From positions 951,260-1,015,259 of the forward strand of contig NZ_BMRB01000002.1 in NCBI RefSeq assembly GCF_014648415.1: a stretch of DNA of 64,000 nt, read 5' to 3'. Shown here piece by piece: positions 36,539 through 47,200 of this stretch (positions within the stretch are counted from its first letter, which is position 1; each line of letters starts with the position of its first letter). The notes under the pieces are model-generated. The model searched no databases and was not told where the DNA came from. It worked only from the letters and a program-made list of their open reading frames with translations. The stretch is from Actinokineospora fastidiosa (GTDB lineage Bacteria > Actinomycetota > Actinomycetes > Mycobacteriales > Pseudonocardiaceae). The position numbers and the translations under genes are program-made.

Positions 36539-37540
36539 TTGCCCGCGGACGCCACCGGCCTCCGCACCCACCGGATCCACGAGATCTTCTGGACCAGGAC
36601 CACCCTGCTGCTCACCACCCTGCTGGTGGTGTCCGGACTGGCGTTCTGGGCGTCGAGTTCGCTGGACACCGGCACCGGGAGGAGTCTGCTGACCGCGGTG
36701 GCCACCGGCACGATGGTATCGGCCGTGGTCGGGTTCGGACAGACGCTGATCACCGCCCGCGCCACGCGCGAGGCGATGCTGAACCCGCTGATCGAGGAGA
36801 GTCGCAAGGCGCTGCGCGAGCTGTCGGAGGAGTACCGCTCGCTGAACCAGGAGTTCTTCCCCACGCACGTGTTCGAGGCCAGCGTCGAGCCCGACCCGGC
36901 GTTCAACGCGCTCATGATGGAGGACCTGCGCCGCGCCAAGCAGTACTGGTTCCGCGGGTTCTCCGGCCGCTACGCCGCCGTGCGGCTGCTGGCCGCGCGG
37001 TCGGAGTGGGAGGTCAGGGCCGTGGTCGCCGACCCGCGCGAGCGCAGCGCGATCAGCGGCCGGGCCCGCTACATCGCCCGCAGGGAGGGCGCGGACACCG
37101 ATCTCGACAAGATCCGCGACGAGCTGCACGAGGAGATCCGCATCGGCCTGGTCGGGCTGTTCCTCGCGCGGTCCCGGTGCACCCGCATCGACGTGACCGT
37201 GGTCGCCGACCCGCCGCTGGACCGCGTGGAGATGTTCGACGACAGCGTGTGGATCACCCTCTACAGCGACCCGGCCGCCCCGTCGCCCTACCCGAGGACG
37301 CTGCGGTTCGCCGAGAGCTCGTTCATCCACGGCATGGAGCGCGCCGACTTCGGCAGGCTCCACGCCACCCGCGACGCCCGCCGACTGGTGATCACCCCGG
37401 ACACCGGCCGCGCGGAGTTCGCCGCGCAGTTCGCCCGGGTCACCGGGACCGCTTTGACCGACGACGGCTTCGGAGAACTGGAGGCCGCCTTCCACGGCTT
37501 CCGCCGGGATTTCTCCGCCAAGGCCGAACTGGAGAGTTGA
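36539..37540 (+). CDS. Two-TM membrane protein with large cytosolic domain (triad gene 1)
   Basis: A 333-residue protein I do not recognise. Two membrane helices (about 22-40 and 49-70) are followed by a polar helix that may form a coiled coil (EAMLNPLIEESRKALRELSEEY) and a soluble alpha/beta domain to the end. Strand-like stretches WEVRAVVADPRER and RIDVTVVADPPLDRVEMFDDSVWITLY recall a phospholipase-D-like or Rossmann-like layout, but no HKD motif is present. The TTG start is supported by GAGGAGGT (36523-36530) 8 bp upstream. First of three co-directional genes (next 5 bp away), with a cupin-like and an HD protein. The two-TM-plus-cytosolic layout is reminiscent of SLATT effectors; that is speculation. 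Confidence 0.8.
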   Translation: MPADATGLRTHRIHEIFWTRTTLLLTTLLVVSGLAFWASSSLDTGTGRSLLTAVATGTMVSAVVGFGQTLITARATREAMLNPLIEESRKALRELSEEYRSLNQEFFPTHVFEASVEPDPAFNALMMEDLRRAKQYWFRGFSGRYAAVRLLAARSEWEVRAVVADPRERSAISGRARYIARREGADTDLDKIRDELHEEIRIGLVGLFLARSRCTRIDVTVVADPPLDRVEMFDDSVWITLYSDPAAPSPYPRTLRFAESSFIHGMERADFGRLHATRDARRLVITPDTGRAEFAAQFARVTGTALTDDGFGELEAAFHGFRRDFSAKAELES

Positions 37541-37545
37541 TACCG

Positions 37546-38178
37546 TTGCTGACCCGCGTCCACGCGCTGCCCGACCTCGCCGACCGGCTGCTGCGCGAGC
37601 CCCGAGGCCCGGGATGGGACACCGTGCACGCCGTGTTCGAGTCCTGGGTGGACGGACGACCGCCCAGGGCGGCCGTGCGCCGCCACCTCGCCGGACTCGA
37701 CCCGGCGGAGTCCGCCGCGCTGGTCGCGCGGTCCCGGGAGACCACGACGCACTTCGCCTGGTGCCTGCGCGACGAGCGGGCGGAGCCGTTCTCGTTCTGG
37801 CTGCACGAGTACAAGCCGCAGCGGGACTGGCGCGCCGGGTACGCCGACTCGGTGCACAACCACCGCTACCACTTCTGCACCGTCATCCTCAGCGGCGGCT
37901 ACCGCCACGAGCGGTTCGCCACCCGGGTGGACCCGGTGACCGGCCTGGTCGACTCGGTCGCCATGACCCGGGGCGCCGACTACGACACCGGCACCACCGG
38001 CTACCTGCTGGCCAGCGAGTTCCACCGCATCCCCACCGCGCTGGACGGCACCATGACGTTCCTGGTGAAGTCGCGCCCGGTCACGGAGTGGAGCCTGTCC
38101 TACGACCCGGTGAGCGGCCTCGGACACCGGCACGTGCCGGTCGAGTGTCGGCTTCCGGAGCTGACCCGGCGCATCTGA
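37546..38178 (+). CDS. Cupin-like protein (triad gene 2)
   Basis: A 210-residue protein whose middle reads SVHNHRYHFCTVILSGGYRHERF: His104, His106, His109 and His121 fit a metal-binding cupin (double-stranded beta-helix) motif as in cysteine dioxygenase-like enzymes; a later HRIPTALDGTMTFLV supplies the second barrel motif. The TTG at 37546 is chosen because GGAGAG lies 9 bp before it; another TTG at 37537 overlaps the upstream stop codon. Soluble, no signal peptide. Located between the membrane protein and the HD phosphohydrolase; the reaction is unknown. Confidence 0.8.
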   Translation: MLTRVHALPDLADRLLREPRGPGWDTVHAVFESWVDGRPPRAAVRRHLAGLDPAESAALVARSRETTTHFAWCLRDERAEPFSFWLHEYKPQRDWRAGYADSVHNHRYHFCTVILSGGYRHERFATRVDPVTGLVDSVAMTRGADYDTGTTGYLLASEFHRIPTALDGTMTFLVKSRPVTEWSLSYDPVSGLGHRHVPVECRLPELTRRI

Positions 38179-38222
38179 CACGATTTACCATCGACCCCAC
38201 CCGAACGAACGGGAGGGGTCAC

Positions 38223-38882
38223 ATGTCAGCGCCGACCATCGACGCACCCACCATCAGCAGCGCGATCATCGGTGACGTGGAGGACCGCGTCCGCGCGCTG
38301 TGCGAGCGCCATGCCCGCCGTCTGCCGTTCCACGGCTGGCACCACGTGGGGTTCGTCCGCGACAAGGCGGTGGAGTTCGCTGCGGCCAACGGCTCCGACG
38401 TGCCCGTGGTGGCCGTCGCCGCCCTCGTGCACGACGTGAACTACCTGGTCCGCCGCAACTCGGCGGCCGCGGCGGGCTCGGGCCTGCGCAGGCGCCTGCT
38501 GGCCGACGCAGGCGTGCCCCGCCCGACGGTGGACTGGATCGACGCCATCGTCGACGAGGCCGAGATGCGCACCCGCCACCGCGGCATCAGCCGCGAGGCC
38601 CAGGCGCTCTCGGACGCGGACACCCTGTTCAAGGCGCTGCCCGTCACGCCGGTGGTGCTGGCGCACCGGTACCTGGCGGAGAACAACGTCACGCTGCGGG
38701 AGCTGGCCGACAAGATCGTCGGCGAGCAGTGCGACGTCCACGACGAGGGCTTCTACTTCTACTCCCCCGCCGCGGCCGCGCAGTACTCCCGGTGGGCCAG
38801 TGCCAATCTGCAACTGTGGCGGTGCATCAAGGAGTCCCTCGACGACCCGACCGTGGAGCGGCTGCTGGCGGCGGTCGGCTGA
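38223..38882 (+). CDS. HD-domain phosphohydrolase (triad gene 3)
   Basis: A 219-residue predicted metal-dependent HD phosphohydrolase. LPFHGWHHVGFVRDKAVEFA has the first His, VAALVHDVNYLVRR the HD pair, and ALSDADTLFKALPVT the last Asp. Such proteins hydrolyse nucleotides or other phosphate esters. ATG start with GGGAGGGG 5 bp upstream. A 9-bp stem-loop covering the stop codon ends the three-gene unit. Confidence 0.87.
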   Translation: MSAPTIDAPTISSAIIGDVEDRVRALCERHARRLPFHGWHHVGFVRDKAVEFAAANGSDVPVVAVAALVHDVNYLVRRNSAAAAGSGLRRRLLADAGVPRPTVDWIDAIVDEAEMRTRHRGISREAQALSDADTLFKALPVTPVVLAHRYLAENNVTLRELADKIVGEQCDVHDEGFYFYSPAAAAQYSRWASANLQLWRCIKESLDDPTVERLLAAVG

Positions 38883-38897
38883 CCGATCTCGGTCAGC
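38878..38897 (+). terminator. Stem-loop over the stop codon of the HD gene
   Basis: GCTGACCGA-TC-TCGGTCAGC, 9-bp perfect arms (7 bp usable with a 6-nt loop), includes the TGA stop. Further on, GTGGGGT (38931-38937) and ACCCCAC (38948-38954) form another inverted repeat just before the next gene. Confidence 0.6.
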
Positions 38898-38964
38898 GTG
38901 CCGATGTCTCGGGCGCGGCGCGCGGCGACAGTGGGGTGACCACCACGACCCCACGGAGCGCGCC

Positions 38965-39465
38965 ATGACCACGCAGTCGCCGCCAGTCCCGCACGAGCAC
39001 GACGAGTCGCCCCGGCAGCGGCTGGCCCGCAACTACGGCGAGCAGCTGCAGGAGGTCAGGGTCGCCCAGACCGGGGTGCAGTTCCTGCTGGCCTTCCTGC
39101 TCGCGCTCGCGTTCACGCCGAGGTTCCCGGAGATCACCGGCTTCCAGGAGGACGTCTACGTGGTCGCGCTGGTCCTGGGCGCCTCGGCGACGGCGCTGCT
39201 GATAGCCCCGGCCGCCTACCACCGCCTGGTGTTCCGCCGCGGCCTCAAACACCGCCTGGTCCACGCGACGGCGATGTTCACCCTGGCCGGGCTGACCCTG
39301 CTGATGCTGGCGATCGGCGCGTCGCTGCTGCTGGTGCTGGACGTGGTCGTGGGCGGACCTCAGGCCCGCTGGCTGACCGGGGGCGTGCTGTGCTGGTTCG
39401 GGCTGTGGTGGTTCGCGGTTCCACTGTGGACGCGCAGGCACGGCCGTCAGCCGGACTCCCGGTAG
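38965..39465 (+). CDS. DUF6328-type four-TM membrane protein
   Basis: A 166-residue membrane protein with an acidic/basic cytosolic N terminus (RQRLARNYGEQLQEVRVAQTGVQFLLAFLLALAF) and four membrane helices; the conserved APAAYHRLVFRRGLKHRLV loop lies after helix 2. This is the pattern I know as DUF6328 in streptomycetes and relatives; function unknown. ATG with GGAG 7 bp upstream. It overlaps the convergent LAL regulator by 19 bp. An inverted repeat GTGGGGT/ACCCCAC just upstream may be regulatory. Confidence 0.8.
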   Translation: MTTQSPPVPHEHDESPRQRLARNYGEQLQEVRVAQTGVQFLLAFLLALAFTPRFPEITGFQEDVYVVALVLGASATALLIAPAAYHRLVFRRGLKHRLVHATAMFTLAGLTLLMLAIGASLLLVLDVVVGGPQARWLTGGVLCWFGLWWFAVPLWTRRHGRQPDSR

Positions 39466-42206
39466 CGGCGCGTCGCCTCGCGGGCGATGTCGGTCCGCGA
39501 GGCGACGCCGAGCTTGGCCAGGATGTGCGAGACATGCGTCGCCACCGTGCGCCGGGAGAGCACGAGGCGGTCGGCGATCTGCGGATTGGACAGCCCCGCG
39601 GCGACGAGCGCGGCCACGCGGCCCTCGGTCGGGGTCAGGCTCGGCCACCCGGTGCGGGCGCGGCGGTGCTGGGCGCGGGGACCGCGGCGGATGCCGTGCC
39701 CGCGCAGGGCGGCGCGCAGGCGGGCGGCGTCCCAGGTCGCGCCGAGTCCGGCGTAGAGGTCGTCGGCCTGGGTGAACGCCGTCCGCGCCTCGGTCGCCTC
39801 GCCGAGGCCCGCGAAGGCGACGGCCGCCTGGTGCAGCGCCCGCGCCCTGCCGAACGGGCGACCGGCGGCGTGGTAGCGCTCGGCGGCGGCCATCAGCTCG
39901 GCCGGGTCGGCCGCGAGGACACCCCGGCAGTAGGCGGCCGCGGCCGCGCGGTGCGGGATGGCGCAGTCCTGCGCCAGCTTCTCCGCCATCCCCGCGGCGA
40001 ACGTCGCGGTCCCCCGGTCGTCGAGCTGGACGGCGAGGCGGACCGCGTCGGGGATGAGGTCCTCCATCTCCTCGGCCTCCTCGCCGCCGCCGGACAGCGA
40101 CGCGACCAGCACGGCCAGCGCTCCCGCCGGGTCGCCCGCGCACTCGCGGGCGAGGCTGCGGGCCAGGGCGAGCGCGGCGATCGTGCGGCTGCCGATGCGC
40201 AGGGCGGGCGCCTCGGCGGCGGCCAGGTGCCGGGCCGCGGCCTCGGGGTTGCCCCTGCGCAGCAGGATCACCGCGGCGGTGCCGTGGTCGCAGCAGGCCA
40301 CGCCGGGGTCCTTGGCCTCGGCGGGCACCGCGGCGACCCCGGCGAGCGCGTCGTCCCACCGGCCGGTGTCGTGGCGCAGCTCGGCCAGCGCGCTGTGCGC
40401 CTGCGCGAGCCGGACCAGCGCGCCCGTCCCCTCGGCCAGCGCCTTGACCTGCTCGGCGGCGGCGATCGCCTCCGGGTAGCGGTCGAGGTCGCCGAGCGCG
40501 ACGGCCTGGTTGATCTGCAGCAGCATTCGCAGGTCGAGCAGGGCGGGGTCGGCGCCGGTGACGGCGAGCGCCCGCTCGAACAGCGGCAGCGCCGCGGCCA
40601 TCTCCCCGCGCATCACCGCGACGACGGTGAGCACGTGCAGCGCCCAGCCGACCGCCCAGCGGTCCCCGGCCTCCTCCGCGCAGGCCAGCGCCGACCGGGC
40701 CACCTCCCCCGCCCGGTCGACCTCGCCGATGTCGCGGTGGGCGCGCGCGGACAGCACGAGCAGCCGCGCCCGGTGCCGCCCGTCGAGGCCGGGCCGGGCC
40801 AGCGCGTCGGCCAGGGTCGCCAGGGACTCCGCGCCCCGGCCGTCGAGCGCGCGGCACTGGGCCAGGGTCCAGTGCAGGTCCGCGGTCTCGTCCGGGTCGG
40901 TGGACGCCTCCAGCGCCCGTGCCGCGACCGCCTCGGCCCGCGCGCGCTCACCGGTGCGGTAGAGCGCGTCGGCGAGCCTGCCCGCCAGCGGGGCGCCCGC
41001 GTCGACCGCCCGTTGCAGCAGGTCGATGGCCACCGCGGGGGCCTGCGCGATCAGCGCGGGCGCCGCGGTGGCCAGCCAGTCCGCTGCCCAGCCGTGCGGG
41101 CGGTGGACGCCGCGCAGGAACTGCCGGGCCACGCGCTCGACCGGCGCGCCCGCAGCGGCCAGCGCGCGGGCGGCCTCCTCGTGCCACGCCCCGCGCAACC
41201 CGGCGGGCATGCCGTCGTAGATGACCCGGTGGATCAGCGGGTGGCGGAACCGCAGCTCGGGGCCCGACCCGCAGAGCACGCCCGCGGCGAGCGCGTGGTC
41301 CACGGCCGTCACCAGCGCGGCGACCCGCGTGTCGAGCACCACGGCGACGTCGGCGAGGGCGAACTCGACGCCGAGCAGCGCCGCGGCCCGCAGCACGGCG
41401 CGCACGTCGGCCGGGAGGAAGTCGAGGCGGTGGGCGATGGCGGCGTCCAGCGACCCGGGCGCCGGGTCGCCGGTCACCTCGGCGACCCCGTCGGCCACGG
41501 CGACCACCCCGTCCCGGCGCAGGGCGTCGACCAGCTCGGTCAGGTACAGCGGGTTGCCCGCCGCCTCCTCGGCCATGGCCAGCAGCCGGGGCCCGGGCGG
41601 TCCGCCCGCGAGCGCGCCGACGAGGTCGCGCGCCTCCCGCTCGGTCAGCCGGGCCAGCCGCAGCCTGCTCTGCGCGCTGGTCGCCCGGCGGACGGCGGCC
41701 AGCTCGGCCCGCCTCGGCACGTCCCGGGCCGTGCCGAGGAGCAGCAGCGGCAGGTCGGCCGCCCTGCGGGCCAGCGCGCACCAGAGCGCGACCGTGGCGC
41801 GGTCGGCCCACTGCAGGTCGTCGAGCACGACCACCGCCGGGCCCGCCTCGCCGACCAGCGCCACCAGGTGTTCCGCCGCGGCGGTCACCGGGTCCGCGCC
41901 CACCGGGGCCTCGCCGCGCAGCAGCCGGTTGACCGCGGCCCGGCGCTCCCCGCCCCCGTCGCGCACGCGCAGCGCGTCCAGCCACGGCAGCAGCGGCAGT
42001 CGCTGTCCCAGTTCGTCGCAGGCGCCCCAGGACACGGTCATGCCCGAGCGCTCGGCGCGGTCGCACGCGGCGCGCACCAGCACGGTCTTGCCGATGCCGG
42101 GCTCGCCCTCGATCAGCGCCGCCCGGCCGCGGCCAGCCCGGGCGTCGTCCAGCCACCGGTCGAGCCTGGCCTGCTCAGGGCGGCGGCCGAGGACGGGTGC
42201 GGACAT
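39447..42206 (-). CDS. LAL-type LuxR transcriptional regulator with ATPase domain
   Basis: A 919-residue large ATP-binding LuxR-family protein. N-terminal AAA/STAND ATPase with Walker A EGEPGIGKT (about 33-41) and Walker B AVVVLDDLQWAD (about 124-135), a long helical, TPR-like middle, and a C-terminal LuxR helix-turn-helix (VAALVAAGLSNPQIADRLVLSRRTVATHVSHILAKLGV). Such proteins integrate a ligand signal and activate adjacent genes, often in secondary metabolism. It is divergent, across 215 bp, from a gene for a 46-residue secreted peptide, which may be its target or its signal. The 3' end overlaps the DUF6328 gene. Confidence 0.93.
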   Translation of the reverse strand: MSAPVLGRRPEQARLDRWLDDARAGRGRAALIEGEPGIGKTVLVRAACDRAERSGMTVSWGACDELGQRLPLLPWLDALRVRDGGGERRAAVNRLLRGEAPVGADPVTAAAEHLVALVGEAGPAVVVLDDLQWADRATVALWCALARRAADLPLLLLGTARDVPRRAELAAVRRATSAQSRLRLARLTEREARDLVGALAGGPPGPRLLAMAEEAAGNPLYLTELVDALRRDGVVAVADGVAEVTGDPAPGSLDAAIAHRLDFLPADVRAVLRAAALLGVEFALADVAVVLDTRVAALVTAVDHALAAGVLCGSGPELRFRHPLIHRVIYDGMPAGLRGAWHEEAARALAAAGAPVERVARQFLRGVHRPHGWAADWLATAAPALIAQAPAVAIDLLQRAVDAGAPLAGRLADALYRTGERARAEAVAARALEASTDPDETADLHWTLAQCRALDGRGAESLATLADALARPGLDGRHRARLLVLSARAHRDIGEVDRAGEVARSALACAEEAGDRWAVGWALHVLTVVAVMRGEMAAALPLFERALAVTGADPALLDLRMLLQINQAVALGDLDRYPEAIAAAEQVKALAEGTGALVRLAQAHSALAELRHDTGRWDDALAGVAAVPAEAKDPGVACCDHGTAAVILLRRGNPEAAARHLAAAEAPALRIGSRTIAALALARSLARECAGDPAGALAVLVASLSGGGEEAEEMEDLIPDAVRLAVQLDDRGTATFAAGMAEKLAQDCAIPHRAAAAAYCRGVLAADPAELMAAAERYHAAGRPFGRARALHQAAVAFAGLGEATEARTAFTQADDLYAGLGATWDAARLRAALRGHGIRRGPRAQHRRARTGWPSLTPTEGRVAALVAAGLSNPQIADRLVLSRRTVATHVSHILAKLGVASRTDIAREATRRYRESG

Positions 42207-42421
42207 GAAAGCACTGTAGAGAGGTGAAATCGAGGTGAACAGATCTTGGATCAGCGGTTAATCCGATCGGCCTACGACCGCGCCCGTAGAGCGCCATTGG
42301 CTCGTCGTTCACCCGGGGTTGCCACCGGTGTCGACTGCCACTGAGACGCTGATCACCAGCCGAAACGCCCGTCTCCCTCGGCAGATCCGACACCACGGCC
42401 GGTCAAACGAACGGAGTTCCC

Positions 42422-42562
42422 ATGCGCGTGCGGCAGGTCATCGCCGCGCTCGCCGTCGCGACGGCGAGCATCCTGGGGGTCTTGGCGGTCAGCGGCGCCG
42501 CGGCGGCGTCCGACGACCCCGGCATGACCCACAACGTGACCCCGGACATGACCCACAACTGA
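42422..42562 (+). CDS. Short secreted peptide with repeated MTHN motif
   Basis: A 46-residue precursor too short to stand out by length. Residues 1-29 form a clear signal peptide (RVRQ, hydrophobic core, AVSGAAAA), predicted to leave a mature peptide SDDPGMTHNVTPDMTHN with two copies of (G/D)MTHN. A GGAG motif precedes the ATG by 6 bp and a 12-bp stem terminator follows at once, so this is a complete single-gene unit. It is divergent from the LAL regulator. I do not recognise the family; an extracellular signal or metal-binding peptide (Met/His/Asp) are both possible. Confidence 0.75.
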   Translation: MRVRQVIAALAVATASILGVLAVSGAAAASDDPGMTHNVTPDMTHN

Positions 42563-42572
42563 TCGACGCGAC

Positions 42573-42598
42573 GCGGGCGCTCCCCCGGGAGCGCCCGC
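42573..42598 (+). terminator. Strong stem-loop after the peptide gene
   Basis: GCGGGCGCTCCC (42573-42584) pairs perfectly with GGGAGCGCCCGC (42587-42598); a 4-nt loop leaves an 11-bp stem. It separates the peptide gene from the convergent ctaB and can serve both. Confidence 0.8.
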
Positions 42599-42620
42599 CG
42601 TCATGTCCGGAGTGGACAGA

Positions 42621-43559
42621 TCAGAACGGCCAGCCGAGCACCGGCAGGCCCAGCGCGGAGTCCACGGCGAGCGCGAGGAACAGCAGGGTCAGGTAGCTGT
42701 TCGACAGGTGGAACAGCTTCATCGGGTTGGCGGGCTCGTCGCGCTTGACCGCGGTGTGCAGGCGGTGGGCGAAGACCAGGAACCAGCCCCCGGCCAGGAC
42801 CGCGAAGGCCAGGTACACCCAGCCGGTCGCGGGCAGCAGGAGCATGCTCCAGGCGACCATGACCCACGAGTACACGACGATCTGCTTGGCGACCTGCGTC
42901 GGCGTGGCCACCACGGGCAGCATCGGCACGCCCGCCTTGGCGTAGTCGTCGCGGAACTTCATCGCCAGCGCCCAGAAGTGCGGCGGGGTCCAGAAGAAGA
43001 TCACACCGAACATCACCAGCGCGGGCCAGCCCACGTCGCCGGTCACCGCGGCCCAGCCGATCACCACCGGCATGCAGCCCGCCGCGCCGCCCCACACGAT
43101 GTTCTGCGCCGTCCGGCGCTTGAGGACCATCGTGTAGACGAGGACGTAGAACAGGATCGCGCCGACGGCCATCGCCGCGGCCAGCAGGTTCGTCGTGGCC
43201 CACAGCCAGGCGAAGGACAGCACGCCGAGCACCACGCCGAAGACCATGGCGTTGCGCGCGGGCACGACGTGCCGGGCCAGCGGGCGCGACTTGGTGCGCT
43301 TCATGACCGCGTCGATGTCGGCGTCGACCACGCAGTTCAGCGCGTTGGCGCTGCCCGCGGCCATGGTGCCGCCGACGAGCGTGGTCAGCACCAGCCACGG
43401 CGACGGGATGCCGCGCTCGGCCAGCAGCATGGCCGGGACGGTGGTGACGAGCAGCAGCTCGATGATCCGCGGCTTGGTCAGCGCCACGTAGGCGCGCAGC
43501 ACGTCGCCCCGGGAGGGAGCGGTGGGCGCGTCGGCGGGCACTGGGGTCACCGACGGCAT
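42621..43559 (-). CDS. ctaB: Protoheme IX farnesyltransferase
   Basis: Converts heme B to heme O with farnesyl diphosphate, upstream of CtaA. A 312-residue UbiA-family membrane enzyme with about nine helices. [24 protein letters not shown] is the first Asp-rich diphosphate-binding motif (NxxxDxxxD) and the second region is [17 protein letters not shown]. The ATG at 43559 is chosen because GAGGAG lies 5-10 bp upstream. It is divergent from tkt, as is usual for actinobacteria. Confidence 0.96.
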   Translation of the reverse strand: MPSVTPVPADAPTAPSRGDVLRAYVALTKPRIIELLLVTTVPAMLLAERGIPSPWLVLTTLVGGTMAAGSANALNCVVDADIDAVMKRTKSRPLARHVVPARNAMVFGVVLGVLSFAWLWATTNLLAAAMAVGAILFYVLVYTMVLKRRTAQNIVWGGAAGCMPVVIGWAAVTGDVGWPALVMFGVIFFWTPPHFWALAMKFRDDYAKAGVPMLPVVATPTQVAKQIVVYSWVMVAWSMLLLPATGWVYLAFAVLAGGWFLVFAHRLHTAVKRDEPANPMKLFHLSNSYLTLLFLALAVDSALGLPVLGWPF

Positions 43560-43862
43560 CTCGCTCCTCAACACTGATGGCGCGCCCGATCCCCTGAGAC
43601 GCAGGTCACTGGGGTCGCGCGGGGTTTGCGTCCAACGCCGCGCGGGTACGCGGCACAGTACGGAATGGTAGCCGCGAAGGGGTCGGGTGCCCGTATCGGG
43701 TGGCGCGGCCGGGCCGAGTTCAGTCACAGATCACAGCGCGCGTCCGGCTACGACTAGGCTTGCCCCGGACCAGGGATGACCTGCGGGTCGTGGCAACCCA
43801 GCCGTCTGGTGTGCTGGGCGCGACGAACCGCCTACAACTATGGAAGTGGGAGCGCGAAGTCC
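43560..43862. promoter_or_regulatory. ctaB/tkt divergent intergenic region
   Basis: About 300 bp with no gene. CTACAACTAT (43831-43840) and GGCTACGACTAGG (43748-43760) are the most promoter-like AT-richer spots for tkt; no strong palindrome is seen. Confidence 0.35.
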
Positions 43863-45967
<2,105 letters not shown>

Positions 45968-45971
<4 letters not shown>

Positions 45972-46045
45972 GCGAGTTTACGAGCGAACCAATGACACAG
46001 GGCCAGCGCGAGCGCCGCCTCGGAGCCTGCGAGGAGGCGTCGTGA
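45968..46045 (+). CDS. Possible 25-residue peptide bridging tkt and tal
   Basis: A GTG that overlaps the tkt stop (GTGA) has GGAGG (45957-45961) 6 bp ahead and opens a 25-codon frame ([12 protein letters not shown]...) that ends in a TGA overlapping the GTG of tal. Perfect coupling at both ends and a strong ribosome-binding site suggest it is translated, perhaps only to carry ribosomes from tkt to tal. The peptide is polar and unlike any family known to me. Confidence 0.45.
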
Positions 46046-47172
46046 GCGACAAGACCGATCTGCTCGGCAGGCTCTCCGCGGCCGGGGTGTCCATCTGGCT
46101 GGACGACCTGTCCCGCGAGCGGCTGCAGTCGGGCAACCTGGACGAGCTGATCCGGGACAAGCACGTCGTCGGCGTCACCACCAACCCGACGATCTTCGCC
46201 ACCGCCCTGGCCGACGGTGAGTCCTACAACGAGCAGGTGCGCGAGCTGGCCGCGCGCGGGGCGTCCCTCGAGGAGGCCGTGCGCGAGCTGACCACCGCCG
46301 ACGTGCGGCACGCCTGCGACAAGTTCCGCGACGTCTGGCAGGCCACCGACGGGGTGGACGGCCGGGTATCCATCGAGGTCGACCCGCGCCTGGCCAAGGA
46401 CTGCGACGCGACCGTGGCCGAGGCGCTCGACCTGTGGAAGGCCGTGGACCGGCCGAACCTGCTGGTCAAGATCCCGGCCACCGAGGAGGGCATCCCCGCG
46501 ATCACCCGCACGCTCGCCGAGGGCGTCAGCGTCAACGTCACGCTGATCTTCTCCGTCGAGCGCTACCGGCTGGTCATGGACGCCTACCTGGCCGGCCTGG
46601 AGCAGGCCAAGGCCAACGGGCACGACCTGCGCTCGATCCACTCCGTCGCCTCGTTCTTCGTGTCGCGAGTGGACAGCGAGGTCGACAAGCGGTTGGATGC
46701 CATCGGCACCGATGACGCTGTCGCCCTCAAGGGCAAGGCCGCACTGGCCAACGCCCGGCTGGCGTACGCGGCGTTCCAGGAGGTGTTCGCGGGCGAGCGG
46801 TTCGCCGCCCTGGCCGCCGACGGCGGCCGCCCGCAACGTCCACTGTGGGCCTCGACGGGCGTGAAGAACCCGGATTACCCGGACACGCTCTACGTCGACC
46901 AGCTGGTCGTGGCCGACACGGTGAACACGATGCCGGAAAAGACCCTGCACGCGGTCGCCGACCACGGCAGGATCACCGGTGACGCCTTCGTCGACACCGT
47001 CACGGGCACCGCGGACGCGGCGGGCGAGGTCTACGCGGCGCTGGAGCGCGTGGGCATCGACGTCACCGACGTGTACCTGGCGCTGGAGAACGAGGGCGTG
47101 GACAAGTTCGAGAAGTCCTGGACCGAGCTCCTGGAGACGGTTCAGGGCCAGCTGGACGCCGCCGAGAAGTAA
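46042..47172 (+). CDS. tal: Transaldolase
   Basis: Transfers dihydroxyacetone units between sugar phosphates. The 376-residue protein is of the long actinobacterial/plant type; Lys143 in NLLVKIPAT is the Schiff-base residue, with [10 protein letters not shown] and [17 protein letters not shown] further family marks. GTG start with GAGGAGG 5 bp before it. It is the second enzyme gene of the pentose-phosphate operon and its product works with transketolase. Confidence 0.96.
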   Translation: MSDKTDLLGRLSAAGVSIWLDDLSRERLQSGNLDELIRDKHVVGVTTNPTIFATALADGESYNEQVRELAARGASLEEAVRELTTADVRHACDKFRDVWQATDGVDGRVSIEVDPRLAKDCDATVAEALDLWKAVDRPNLLVKIPATEEGIPAITRTLAEGVSVNVTLIFSVERYRLVMDAYLAGLEQAKANGHDLRSIHSVASFFVSRVDSEVDKRLDAIGTDDAVALKGKAALANARLAYAAFQEVFAGERFAALAADGGRPQRPLWASTGVKNPDYPDTLYVDQLVVADTVNTMPEKTLHAVADHGRITGDAFVDTVTGTADAAGEVYAALERVGIDVTDVYLALENEGVDKFEKSWTELLETVQGQLDAAEK

Positions 47173-47200
47173 CAGGACGAGGAGAGGGCTGACGCCGCAG

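Noticed and set aside
39390-42227. 945-codon plus-strand frame opposite the LAL regulator
   Set aside because: Arg/Gly/Pro/Ala-rich shadow frame; the minus strand carries clear ATPase and LuxR motifs.
43776-43862. N-terminal extension of transketolase from ATG 43776
   Set aside because: The added 29 residues have no family counterpart and no ribosome-binding site; GTG 43863 gives the standard length.
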